A stretch of 64,000 bases of DNA from Hirsutella rhossiliensis (lineage: Eukaryota > Ascomycota > Sordariomycetes > Hypocreales > Ophiocordycipitaceae): assembly GCF_020360975.1 (NCBI RefSeq), contig NW_025408668.1, positions 4,774,001 through 4,838,000 on the forward strand. Direction: 5' to 3'. Of this stretch, positions 47,190 through 59,079 are shown piece by piece. The position numbers were made by a program, and so were the translations under genes. Every line of letters starts with the position of its first letter. Within the stretch, counting starts at the first letter, position 1. The notes beneath the pieces are model-generated. The model was not told where the DNA came from, made no database searches, and saw nothing but the letters and a program-made list of their open reading frames with translations.

Positions 47190-48600
47190 TATAAGATAAC
47201 TATCTTATAAGGAAAAGCTTATAGCTTTATAAGCGCGCGTTAAGGAGCTAAAGGAAATAAAACGCTTATAAGATCGCGTTATATAATTAAAGGAGGAAAT
47301 TACTAAACGCGCTAGTACTATTACTATCTATTTAAGAAAGCGTTAATAGTCTTACTCCTTTAAATTAAATAGTAGTTATAGTAGTAAGGTTAAGATTAAA
47401 AATATCGCTTAATTATCTTAACTTATTAATATATAAAAACGTTTAAACTAAACTTATAATTTAAAGGACGCTTTTAAGGTAGCGCTTAGACGTTTTCTTT
47501 ATAATAAAATAAAATTCTTTTATATAGTAGATTATATATATAGCGACTATAAAGCGAGATAGCGCTAATACCTTAAAGAATAAACGCCGCTTAACTAAAC
47601 TAAATATAGTATAAATTAAGTATACTTTAAAGAATAAATATTTATCTTAATTAAGGATACTATAAATAAAGAGATACTATTAGTAATATAATTAAAGGAG
47701 GCTTACTAATAGGAAGGCTAGTCCCCTTTAAAGTTTAGCTTATACTTTAACTCCTTAAAAAGGTATTTTAAACGCCTATTAAAAAAGTATATACTCTTAT
47801 ATATTTCGCTAAGCTAGAGCTATAACTTTAAAACTATATTAACCTTTATTTAATACCTATTTATACTTATTAATAAAAAGAGCGTATATAGGTCGCTTAA
47901 TAATATTAAGATACTACTATTAATAAAAGGTAATATATTTATACTACTTTTACCTTTAAAGGAACTAAGAATAAAAATAGTACTATACCCTAAGATAGTA
48001 TATATAAGGGGAGGAATTAAAGAGGGTAATAAGCTAGGCTAAATTATTAAGGAAATACTACCGATTTAACTAATAACTAATAAGCTAGTAATATACTTAT
48101 TAAGGGCTAAACTAAGGAACGTTATTAAGAAAAATAATCTTTTACTTAATTAGGAATTATATATTTCTAATATAATAAGCTAGGATACTTATTTATAAAA
48201 TATACTAATTCTTTAAAAGTAAAAACCTTAGTAAAGATTCTTAGACTTAATACTATAAAATAAGGAAAAGGTAAGATATTAAGGTAAATACCTCTTTCTT
48301 TATAAACTTAATACTTATAAGATAGTTACTTAAAACTCTTATAATAATATTAAGGCGAAATCCTATTAAAGTCCTTATATACTTAAATACTTATAGTACT
48401 ATTAACTTTATAAACGTATACTTTACTTAATAGTAAGGATTACTATAAATAGCGCTATTATACCCTAATTTATTAAGGCTAATTAATAGTAAGGTAAAGG
48501 AGTATAGAGTATAGTTAGTATTACTTTAAATAGTAAATATAAGAGGTACTAAAAAGATAATTACTTATTTTTATATTAATACTAATAATAATATACTAAA
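47190..48600 (+). pseudogene. G2 gag-like region
   Basis: A plus-strand frame with a basic/acidic helical start (ARVKELKEIKRL, LKEEITKRAST) and KDAFKVALRRFLYNK further on. It lies upstream of RT in the position of gag. No knuckle can be read. Stops are of the RIP type. Confidence 0.5.
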
Positions 48601-48899
48601 TAATTAGGTATTAATTCTTTTATTAGTTACTACCTTAAAGGATATATATATTTATATTATCCTATAGAAATAATAGTAGTAGTTTAAGTATTAATTAAGT
48701 AGCGAAACCTTATAAACTCCTTATAAATTCCTTTAGGAATATAAAAATAAGGTAAGGGTATATATAATAGCGCTTAATCCTAAGCTAATCCTATTACTAA
48801 ATAATAATAAAGATAAAGGGATTTTTTAAGAAGAATAAGCTAAAATCCTATTAACTCTTTATTAGTTTAAAGATACTTTCTTAGCTAATAAATCTAACT

Positions 48900-51083
48900 T
48901 ACTACTAGCTAAAAAGGGAATAGATTACTTAATTAATTTAATCCTTAATATAAAACCCCTTTATAGACCGATTTACCTTTTATTATAAAGGGAACTCTAA
49001 GTATTATACGACTAGATCTAAGATATAATAAGAAGGAAAATAATCTAAGAGTTAAAGAGCCTAGCTAAGGCGCTTATCTTTTTTATTTTAAAGAACTATA
49101 GTACCTTAAAGCTATATATAGACTACTAAAGACTTAACTAGGTTATATAAAAGAATTAATACCCTTTACCCCTTATTTTAAAGATTATTAACTACTATTA
49201 AGGAGCTAAGTATTTTTCTAAGATTAATATATAGAATATATATTAATATATTTAAATTTAAGAAGGAGATAAATAAAAAACTGCTTTCTAAACGTATTAT
49301 ATATATTTTAAATACCTAGTAATACCTTTTAAACTTACTAATATACTAGCTATATTTTAAAGCTATATTTATTAAGTGCTTAAAGGGCTTATAAATATAA
49401 TCTATATAGTTTACCTTAATAATATCTTTATATACTTTAAGATAAGAAAAGAATATACTAAATACTTAGAATAAGTAATAAAAAGGTTAAGGGCTATAAA
49501 GCTTTATATAAAACTATTAAAGTATATCTTTTATTAATAGTTAGTTAAGTTCCTTAGGTTTATTTTATCTATTAATAAGGTATTAATAAACCCTTAATAA
49601 GTAAAGGTAATAGCTTAATAGCTTAAACGTATAACCTACTATAATATTTAGTTTTCCTTAAGTTCTATAATTTTTACTAACGATTTATATATAGGTACTT
49701 AAGAGTTATATCGCCTATAACTATATTATTAAAAGGGAGTAAGAATAAAAAAAAGCTAGGGAGTATAGAGCTAAATCTTATTAAAAGGGTAGCGTTTTAG
49801 GCTCTTAAAGATACCTTTTAAGGAGCCTTACTCCTTTAATATTATAATCTAAAAAAATATATTTATATTAAAATAAATATATTATAATTTATAATAGTAA
49901 GGATTATCTCCTAATTTAATAATAAAGGATATTACTATCTAATTATATTTTAGTTAAGGAAGTTTACTAAAGCTAAACTTAATTATAGTATTTTAAACTA
50001 AGAACTATTTACTATTATTAAGTTATTTAAATACTAGTAATATTATATTAAAAGGGTAATATATAAAGTAAAGGTATTATTAAACTACTATAACCTTTAA
50101 ACGTTTATATACTAAACCTCCTTAAATAAAAAGTAAGTAAGATAGTATATATATTTAGTACTATTTAACTTTATAATTAAGTATTATATAAGTAAATTAA
50201 ACTTAGTAAACGCGCTATTAAGAATACTTAAATATAAAGGTAAGAAGCCCTTATTTATAAAACTATTACTAAAGCTATAAGCGAAGCTAGCTATAATTAA
50301 TACTATATTTATATAAAGGGATAATAAGGTATTTTTATAAGTAAAAAGATACTTAACCTTAGGTTAATATAAGTAAAGTAAAGTGCTTTTATATAAGGAA
50401 AATATATAAGCTTATTTATAGTAAAACTATAATAATTTAAGTATAAGACTTAGATAATTAGCTAATTAAGCTAAAGGGAGAGCTAGTTATAAATAGTTAC
50501 TTTTAAGGAAGACCGCTAAAAAAGTAGCTTACTATATAAAGGTTTATATAGTAAACGTTCTAGAACCGCTACTAAAGTTACTAAAATATACTTAGTTAGT
50601 TAATATAGTAATTAATAAGCTAAAAGAAACTAAAGACTTCTTAAAAAAAAAGGGGGGTTTAGTTAATATACTTAGATAGACTATTACTATAAAAGGGTTA
50701 TATTATAGTACTTTTAAAAGTAGCCTTATAATAAGAGCTAGTATAGCTTATTTATAAAAATTTATTAATAAAATACTTTAGCTCTTAATATACTAGTAAA
50801 CTACTAGTAAGGAACTTTTACTAAGATAAAAATAAATTATAAATAAATATATTAAGTTATACTTAGTATATTAAGGTATAGTATCTAAGAAGTATTGCCC
50901 TTATAGTACTATATAATTATTATTATATCCTATATAACTATAAGAAGAATTATTAATAGACTTTACTATAAGTTTACTTAAAGTATAGTATAATAAATAA
51001 GATATTAATACGATCTTAGTAATTATAGACTAATATATTAAGTATTACTTTTTCTTTCTTATCTTTAAGATAATAATAGCTTT
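48900..51083 (+). pseudogene. G2 pol: RT, RNase H, integrase start
   Basis: RT blocks in one frame: YPLPLI and GAKYFSKIN near 49160-49230, KTAF.TYYIYFKYLVIPFKL near 49275, IVYLNNIFIYF near 49415 (expected YLDDILIYS). RNase H region follows. Integrase begins near 50900 with KYCPYSTI, EELLIDFTISL and ILVIID.YIKYY (expected DFI.GLP and ILVVVDRxTK), and breaks off at the G3 insertion. Confidence 0.75.
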
Positions 51084-51088
51084 AAAGC

Positions 51089-51274
51089 TATAAGAGTCTT
51101 TAACTATTATAGGTAATAGGCTTAGGCCGCGGCCTAAGCCGTGTAGTTACGTATAGAGGGCCGGATCCTATAAGTATAGGGGCGGGCTAGCCGCGCATAG
51201 AAGAGCTCTATATAGCTTATTAATATCATCCTACGGACGGCACCTACGCATACGCCTCTACCTACTCCGTGATA
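51089..51274 (+). repeat. G3 5' LTR (186 bp)
   Basis: TATAAGAGTC...TCCGTGATA, aligned with 57870-58055. Contains the GC palindrome TTAGGCCGCGGCCTAA at 51121-51136. Confidence 0.93.
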
Positions 51275-51389
51275 GTATAAGCTATTAACTAATAGATCTA
51301 ATAGATATCTCCCCGGAAAGGGTGCTGCTTCCTTAAGGGAGCACCCCGCTACCCCCTAGGCAGATAGGAAGTATTATAGCTATCCTAAA

Positions 51390-52480
51390 AGCGATTAAAA
51401 GCGCGACGGCTAGCGAGAAGAACGAGGTTCTCGCTATACTAAGGGAGCTGTCTACGAGACTAGCGTTGACCCCTACGACCTTAGCAACACCGGTTACGGC
51501 GGCGGCACTACCGATACGGAAGCCGCTTCCCTAGCCGACTTAGGACGGCAAGCCTAAGTCCTTCTACTTCTTCCTTAGCCGGCTATAGACGAAGTTTATA
51601 ATAGACGAGAAATAGGGCCTAAACGGCTATCGTGATATAGCGTGGTATTCGCTCCTCTATACGCTACCGGAGCCCTAGATATAGCGGATCTCCGGATTCT
51701 AGGATAAGGGCGGCCCTAGAGGTAGACGCGACCTATAGGACTTCTTCTAATACCTTATATATACGTTCGGCAACGTATAGGAGCGGGAGAAGGCGTAGGA
51801 TAGGCTGCGGACCCTTAAGTAGAGGGACGGGTAGACCTTTAGCGAATTCCTCCCTAACTTCGAAGAGACGCTCTTACGAGTAGCGGGAACTATAGTATAA
51901 GAAGATAGCGCGAAGCTTATATAGTTACGGAACTCGATTACGCTGACCTTATAGGAGCTACTTATCCCTATAATTATGCCTACTAACTATGGCGAGTACG
52001 TAAGCCGGTTAATAAAGGTAGTATAGGGCTACGAGCAGACGCCGCGTTTCTAGAAGCTTCGTAAGCGCACGCTATATAGCGGTAACGGGATTACCGCCCC
52101 TCTATAAGAGGAATAGCCGACTATCGATACTAACGGAGATACCTTAATATCGGCTACCCGCACGGACCGAGCTAAACGCGGTAGGAAGTCGTCTTCGAAT
52201 ATCCCTTATACTATCCCGCTCTCTAAGTAGCGGGCGAAGTAAGTAACGAGCGAGGAAATCGGGAAAAGGAAGGCTAATAGCCGCTACTTACGTTACGGCG
52301 CGTCTATATACTTTATATTAAAATGCCCCTTCTTTTTAGCTAAGCGGCCTATAGTAGTTCGAGTAGCGAAAATAGAACCGCTCCTTGCTTTAGACGACGA
52401 AGAGGACTCCGCTCCCTTAGGCCTAGAGGAAAAAGAGTAGCTCCGGAGCAAAGATAGGCTCCAGAGCCCTAATTGCTAGC
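51390..52480 (+). pseudogene. G3 gag
   Basis: One plus-strand frame: SIIAILKAIKSATASEKNEV at the start, Pro/Thr linker, KPKSFYFFLSRL near 51560, YIYTFGNV.EREKA near 51755 and LPNFEETLLRVAG near 51850 (capsid core), then a basic linker and one knuckle YLRYGASIYFILKCPF near 52288-52335, i.e. CLRCGASGHFILKC before RIP. Element RNA packaging. About 20 RIP stops. The start is not fixed; no ATG sits near the first conserved block. Confidence 0.75.
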
Positions 52481-52494
52481 ACTAGTAAAGGAGA

Positions 52495-55400
52495 AGGAGG
52501 AATTATCCGCCTATATAGAAGAGGAGCCTACTTTAATATAGGTTATAGTTAATAACTCCTTACCCGTCGCCGCCCTTATAGACGAGGGCTACTAGTGCTA
52601 CGCTATAGTTAACGAGGCGCTTATACGAGAGATATAAGTGCTAGTAGAAAAGATCGCCCTAAGGCGAGTAAAAGGCGCCTTAGGCGCGATAGAGGTGCGG
52701 TAATTAAGGGCATTACGTAGCTAGCTATAGAGGTCGATAGTTACTATAAGCTTATTATAGCCTATATAATCCCCTAACTAGAGTTTCCCTTAATCCTTAG
52801 GAAACCCTAGTTATTATATATAGAGTTATACTTGGTTCCGTACTAGAAGAAGCTATAGTTTAGGCCTACGCAATAGTAGGTCTACTACGACGACGGTTCC
52901 GTAGGCGTAGGACTAGGCGTACGAGCTTTATACTTAGCATAAGAAGTCCTTACCTCTATCTTTATAGGAACCGTGCGACGGTTAAAGCGGGAAGAAGGCT
53001 AGGCAGCGGCTAACGTAGCGGTCTACGTAGTTAGCCTAGCGGATATCGATAAGGCCCTCTAGGCGAAGAAGCTAAAGTCGCCCTCTAAGCTACGGTAGTA
53101 GATACTAGAGCGCTTTTACGACCTCCTACCGCTATTTAAGTCCTAGGAAGCGGATAAGCTTAACCTATATAAGCCAGGGGTAAACTATAAGATCGTACTC
53201 TATACCGATAAGAAGGGGTAGGAACTGCCCGTATTATTCGGACCGCTATATAATATATTATACCTAGAACTACTAGTGCTAAAGAAGACGCTAAGGGACC
53301 TCTTAGATAAGGGTTTTATTTAAGTAAGCAGCTCCGAAGTAAGAGCGCCGGTCTTATTCGTGCGTAAACTAGGGGGCGGGATATAGTTCTATTACGACTA
53401 TAGGGCTCTAAACGTAATTACGAGGCCGGACCGCTACCCCTTGCCCTTAATCTTAGATACGCTCTATAACCTTTCGAAGGCGAAGTAGTTTATAAAGCTA
53501 GATATAAAACAAGCGTTCTATAAGGTATAGATCTCGGAGGGTAATAACGGCGTTCTATATACGCTACGGCTTATTTAAGTAGCTTATAACGCCCTTCGGC
53601 CTCTTAGGAGCGCCCGCTACCTTCTAGCGTTATATTAATAACGTACTTCGGGACTTCCTTAATAAGTTCGCCTCTATATACGTAGATAATATCCTTATCT
53701 ATACGAGCGGCTCCTACGAGGACTATATATAGAAAGTGCGGAGGGTCCTAGAGCGCCTCTAACTTTATAGGCTCTACCTCGACCTAGATAAGTACGAATT
53801 CGGGGTTAAGAGGGTTAAGTACCTAGGCTTTATTATCTACGCCGGCGTAGGTATATAGGCGGATCCCGTAAAGATCTAGGCGATTCGGGACTAGGCTGCC
53901 CTAACTACGTAGATAGGCGTACGGAGCTTCCTTAGGTTCGCGAACTACTATAGGATGTTTATTAGGGGCTTCTCCCGTATTATAATGCCCTTAAACGAGA
54001 TTACTAGGAAGCGGACCGCCTTTCGCTAGGGGCCCGTATAGGAAGGAGCGTTCCGTACGCTTAAGGACCTATTCTCTTAAGCCCCGGTGCTACTTTAGTA
54101 GGACTTCGACCGGTCTACGTTAGTTAAAGCGGACTATAGCGGCTAGGCACTCGGAGGAACGCTCTCCTAGGAGGTAGACGGGCGGAAGTAACCGGTAGCG
54201 TTCTACTCCCGTAAGCTAACCCTAGTAGAGCGGAATTATACTATTTACGATAAGGAGATACTAGCGATTATTAGCTACCTTAAGCAATAGTAAGTAGAGC
54301 TCCGGAGCTATAAGAGCTTCGAGGTTCTTATAGACTATAGGAACCTCGAGTACTTTATAACCCGCTAGCACCTCTCGGAGCGGTAAGCCCGCTAAGTAGA
54401 GTATCTCTTACGCTTTAACTTCTCGATTAAGTACCGGCTAAGGCGGGACTCCGTAGTCCTAGATACGCTTTCCTAGATGGATTAAGACCGGCCGATAGGA
54501 GCGGACATCGAGGCCCGGGATCTATAGCTTATCCCGTAAGAAGCGCTACGGACTTATATAGGAGCTTCCCTAGTAGAGGAAGGCGCGGCGCTAATAGATA
54601 AGCCTTTCCCTATACCTTCGCCTCGGCCCGGCGAGGAGGGATAGACCGGCCTAGGGGCGCGTGCGGCGCGGGTATTCTAAGATAAGGTCCTCTAGCGCTT
54701 ATAGGATAGGATATCGTCTCTAGACCGCACCTACGAGAGCGTGCGCCGCGCCGTTAAGTCCGGCGCTCGATGCCTCGATCCGAAGCTAAAGCTAAAGGTA
54801 TAAGTAGCCGACTATTATATCGACCTACGGGGGCACCTACGTTAGCGGGGGAGACTATAGGTGCCGGGCGCGCCGTATACTATAGAAGCTAGGGAGAAGG
54901 ATAGACCGCCGGAGCTAGACGAATAGAACGAGCTCTAAGGGAAGCTAGTCTAGCTCGTCTATAACTCTAGTATCGTAGGCCACCTAGGTAGGCAGGGCAT
55001 AGTAGTAGGCCTCGCGAGGGATTTCTACTAGCCCCTCCTATAGTACTACGTTCGCCGCTTCCTCTATAACTACGATATCTATAGCCGTACTAAGATTTAG
55101 AGGGCGTAGCTTAAGGGGCTGCTTAAGTAGCTTCCGGTGCCCGACCGGTTCTATACGTATATATAAATAGACTTTATAACGGACCTCCTACTTATAGAGG
55201 GCGGCAACCGCTATATATAGGTAATTAAGGACCGACTTAGTAAGTCTATAGTATTAGAGCTAATGCTATCTATAGATATAGAGTCCTACGTAGAGCGCTT
55301 CCTATAGTACTAGGCCCGCTTATATAGCTAGCTAGCCTCTATTATAAGCGATAGGGGATCGAATTAGACTAGCCGCTTTTAGTAGTACCTATACTAGCTG

Positions 55401-56290
55401 CTTTAGATTACGTAGCTACTTAGCACGGTATATTACCTATAGACCGACGGAGGGCCCGAGAGGGTTAACTAGGAGGCGTAGGCTTACTTACGGGCTATCG
55501 TAGCCCGCAACTAAGTAGACTAAGACCGTTAGCTCCCCGCGGCCTAACTTATATTAAATAGTAGACTATATACCTCTATTAAGATAGCCTCTTTCTTTAT
55601 AACGTATAGCTTCGAACTACCCTTACTAGTTCCCTTTACCGTAGACGTAGTAGCGGAGTAGTATAGTAATTCGTTACTAGAGGGCCGCGCCTCCGCGTTC
55701 GTACGAAAGCTATAGGAGACCACGGATTATTACTAATCCGCGATAGCCGCCGCGGCGTAAGATTAAGAGCGGCACGCTAATAAGACTAGGGCCCTAGTAG
55801 ATAGGTTTATAGTAAGAGATAAGGTATAGCTAGACCTCTATAACTATAGGTCGGCACGGCTAAAGAAGAAGCTTAACTAGCTATACGCGAAGTTTACGGT
55901 ATAGAGGGTTATTAGCCTGTAGGTTATAGAGCTCGATAGTCTCCTAACGGGGGTCTATAATAAGATTAACGTAGACCTCCTTTATAAAGCCTCCTTTAAC
56001 CCGCTACCCGGATAAGAAGTAGCGGACGCCTAACCGCCCGTAATTAAGGTAAAGGGAGAGGACGAGTTCGAGGTTAAAGAGATATAGGCCGCGCGCTAGA
56101 AAAAGGTCGGTAAGGGGAAACGCCGGGAGGTCCTCGTTAAGTAGCGCGGGTATCTCGACCCTACGTAGGAACCTATATATAAGTTTACGGGAACCGTAGC
56201 CCTCGATAAGTTTAAAGCCTTATTTAGAACGGTAGACGAGAACGACGGACTAGCGGACTACCGATAGTAGCCCGGGCTAGGACTATAAAG
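52495..56290 (+). pseudogene. G3 pol: protease, RT, RNase H, integrase, chromodomain
   Basis: Protease near 52565 with ALIDEGY.CYAIVNEALIR. RT near 53330-53720: APVLFVRKLGGG, YDYRALN, PDRYPLPLI, TPFGLLGAPATF, YVDNILIYTSG (expected YVDDILIYT). RNase H around 54110-54280 ([24 protein letters not shown]). Integrase with zinc region near 54960, FITDLPLIEGG near 55175, SDRGSN near 55345 and DGGPERVN near 55440 (D, D, E). Chromodomain at 56061-56260. A small deletion near 53550 shifts the RT frame. Confidence 0.85.
56061..56260 (+). other. G3 integrase chromodomain
   Basis: Reads DEFEVKEI.AAR.KKVGKG, then REVLVK.RGYLDPT.EPIYKF and an ALDKFKALF helix, with W restored for TAG in the VLVKWRGY and TWEP motifs. 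This is the standard chromodomain fold signature of chromoviruses, which steers integration to methylated-histone heterochromatin. The aromatic cage is partly lost through RIP. Confidence 0.85.
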
Positions 56291-56401
56291 TAAGCACGGC
56301 GGAGGGGGCAGTTACGGCAATATAGGCAATATAAGCGTAATAATATAGGCAGAGATAAAAATAGCGTTTATTATAGGGCGAAGCCCCTAAACTACCCGGG
56401 C

Positions 56402-57325
56402 CTATTCCTTATTATTATTATTATTATTATCTTCGTTATCGTCGTCCTTATCGGCCTCCTCCTTCTTATTAGCGGCGGCGGCGGTCTCTAGGGCGCTAAG
56501 GCGGCCCTCTAAGCCCGTAAGCTAGTCGGCGGCGGCGGCGGCTCCGGGGGTAGAGGGGCGGCGGCTAGCGGCGGCGGTAGGGGCAGCGGCGGTAGCGGAG
56601 GCGGGCACGGCTAAGGGGACCGCCGATAGGGCGATAGAGGCAGTATCCCTAGCGCCGGGTGCGTTAGAGGCAGAAATAGGGGAGCGGAGGAGTAGGACTT
56701 ACTTAGGCATAAGGCCCTATCGCTCGAGGGCGCGGAGGTTACGGTAGGCGGCGGCGGCGGCGGTAAGGCGCTTCTTAGTAGCCCCCCGCGCCTACCCGTG
56801 CGAGCCGGCCTTCTAAGCTAACGCCGTAGCGAGTAGGACGGGAGGCGCCGCCTTATAGGCGCGGCCGGCTCGCGCGCACTAGTAGCAGCTGCCGCCGCGG
56901 CGGCGCCCGGCCTAGTCGGAGCAGTCGAGCTCCTACGACGCACAACGTATATAAGGGGCCGAGCGGGCAGCGCCGGCCTATACTTAGCGCTTATACTATA
57001 GGAGGTTAGCGGATAACGTCTATTACGCTTACCTAACTACGGACTTATAGGGGTAGCGGAGATAGAGGCGGGGCCGAGGGCCGGGCGTTACGGGTAGCGG
57101 CGGGGACGGCGTCGTTACCCTAAGGGGCGACGTAAGAGCGAATAGCGTAGTAGAGGCGGCGGCGGCGGCGGTAGGAGCGGTGGCAGCGGCGCGGGTAGGA
57201 GCGGCGGCAGCGGCGGAGTCGTCGTCGGCCGCGGCTAGCACGGCGTCGACGAACGACTCCGCACGCTCTAAGAAGGAGGAGGTAGGAGAGGGAGAGGCGG
57301 ATATATCTATCGCGGAAGTTAGCAC
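56402..57325 (-). pseudogene. Antisense ORF of G3 (Cys-rich and coiled-coil protein)
   Basis: A minus-strand frame of 307 codons, opposite to pol and ending at 56402, with only RIP-type stops. ATG at 57325 survives. Order: Ser/Ala-rich start with SSFLERAESFVDAVLAA, alanine/threonine-rich stretch, Cys motif GSCY.CARAGRAYKA near 56880 (C-x2-C-x6-C before RIP), basic helix GATKKRLTAAAAAYRNLRAL near 56780-56720, another Ala-rich stretch, coiled coil LTGLEGRLSALETAAAA near 56510, and an acidic/Asn tail. Family not recognised; zinc binding is inferred. The G3-minus copy keeps the same frame. Confidence 0.6.
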
Positions 57326-57860
57326 GACGGAATACGGCCTCCCGCTCTATAAGGCGCGGAACTTACTAGTTAGAGTTATTATTATTATTAAGGCTATTAT
57401 TGCTACTACCGCTACTACTACGAGTATATATTAATAGAGCGGCCCGTATAGCTAGGAACGGACTAACGCCCTAGGTAGAGCGGAACTTACCTATTAATAC
57501 TATTACTACGGTTAAAGAAAGGAGAGAAGGAAGGGAAAGGGGAAGGGGGGGATGCCGCCTTATATACCCCTTAGTAGAGGATACTGCCTAAGGCAGAAGG
57601 GACGGGCAACCTAAGGCTTATATAGGTCTAGACTAGCCGCCGGCTACCTAGGGGCGTATATAATAGGTTACGCCCCTATTTAAACGGCTAGCCGGCCGAC
57701 GAGTATAGAGCCGGGTCCCGGCTGCCTAGGCTAATAGGCGCGGGGATAATAGGGCTAGTAGGGCCGGCCCTATTAACGGGAAAGGGTAGGGAAGAGCCCG
57801 TAGCACGGGCCTAATTATATAGGAGCCGTTAATAGGGCAGCGCTACGCCGCGCTCGAGGG

Positions 57861-57869
57861 AGGGTATTA
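57861..57869 (+). promoter_or_regulatory. G3 polypurine tract
   Basis: CGAGGGAGGGTAT, purine-rich, directly upstream of the 3' LTR at 57870. Confidence 0.6.
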
Positions 57870-58055
57870 TATAAGAGTCTTTAACTATTATAGGTAATAG
57901 GCTTAGGCCGCGGCCTAAGCTATATAGTTACGTACGGAGGGCCGGATACCGTAAGTATAGGGGCGGGCTAGCCGCGTATAGAAGAGCTCTATATAGCTTA
58001 TTAATATTATCCTATAGACGGTACCTACGTATACGCCTCTGCCTACTTTATAATA
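57870..58055 (+). repeat. G3 3' LTR (186 bp)
   Basis: Same length as the 5' LTR; differences are C-to-T or G-to-A, e.g. TTTATAATA for TCCGTGATA at the end. Confidence 0.93.
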
Positions 58056-58060
58056 AAAGC

Positions 58061-58073
58061 TAGTAGAATTATT
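58061..58073 (+). pseudogene. G2 integrase, short resumed piece
   Basis: After the second AAAGC the G2 integrase frame continues (ALKL then VELF) until the LINE-2 tail starts. Too short for more. Confidence 0.5.
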
Positions 58074-59079
58074 TTATTATTATTATTATTAAGATTACGC
58101 TAAGGACCTAGCTAAAAGTATCTAGAACTTTAATATTAAATAAGAGGGAAAAACTAAAGTACCTAGGGGAAAACCCTCCTCTCTTTTAATATAGGTCCGC
58201 CTTAAATAAGGTTATAGTAGTAGTATATAGGAAATTTACGCTAGCTACTATAGGCTCCTCCCGCGAAATTATATCTTAGCGTAGGCCCTCTTAGGCTATA
58301 GCCGCTACTATCCTAAGCGGCTATAGCCCGGGCTCGCTAGCCCGGGCCTAGGGTTATAGGTAGTAGTCTCTCTCTAAGGGCCTAACTCGCGGGCGCCTCT
58401 ATTTACCCTAGCTCCCGCGTTATAGCCGCGTAGCCGCGGTCGCGTTAGCTTATTAGTCCGTTAGTTAGTAAGGTAGGTAATATCCGGTTACTAGGCCGGG
58501 CGCTAGTATAGGTCGCTCCTAGGTAGGGCCGGCTAATCGAAATTTAGTCGGCCGGCTCTGCTAATCGTAAATCGGTTCTTATCTAGCTATATAACTTCTT
58601 AATTAAAGGCGTAGCGGCCTATATTTACCCTCTATCTTATAGTTACTAATTAAGCGCGCTTAGCTCGCGCCTATATATACCTACCCTTCCCCCTTAGTTC
58701 TATATATACCTCCTCCTATCCTTTTATTATCTATCTCTTTTATAGGCCTAACTACTACCTTACTTACCTTATTCCTATAACTCTAGGTCTCCTTAATACT
58801 ATATCTAGTTTACTTATCGTTGCGTTATAATATTTAACTAAGAAGCCGACTTAGGTAGTAGCGGCTTGCTTCCTTTAAAACCCCTTCTTTATAAGAAAGT
58901 CGCTATAGTAGCGGGATCGGAGCGCTTTATCCTATATTTTATATATATTAAGCGTCTTACTAGTAAGCTTACCTATAAGTCCTTTACTAGCTATTAAAAC
59001 TAGTCTTATATATATTAATCCTAGCTTTATCTTAAGTTAGTCCTACCTTTAGTATTTTTACTAACTTTAATAGCTATAA

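Larger units (their letters stand above)
46800..51083 (+). mobile_element. G2, degraded Ty3/gypsy element (5' part)
   Basis: Plus-strand gag-pol relic of a family distinct from Gypsy-A and G3. Gag-like helical sequence at about 47190-48600, RT at 49130-49500, RNase H to about 50850 and the start of integrase at 50900-51083. The 5' LTR should lie near 46800-47150 but has no second copy here to define it; I see only AT-rich sequence. It is cut by G3 at 51084-51088 (AAAGC) and resumes at 58061 for a few bases before LINE-2. Confidence 0.7.
51089..58055 (+). mobile_element. G3, chromodomain Ty3/gypsy element, near-complete
   Basis: A 6967-bp element with 186-bp LTRs, flanked by AAAGC at 51084-51088 and 58056-58060. 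GC-rich and full of CpG, yet nearly free of CA and TG, so RIP here hit CpA almost only. Contains gag, protease, RT, RNase H, integrase with chromodomain, and an antisense ORF before the 3' LTR. Integrated in the G2 integrase gene. Confidence 0.93.

Noticed and set aside
57180..57434. 84-codon plus-strand Ala/Ser-rich frame
   Set aside because: Overlaps the better supported minus-strand antisense ORF and shows only complementary low-complexity sequence.
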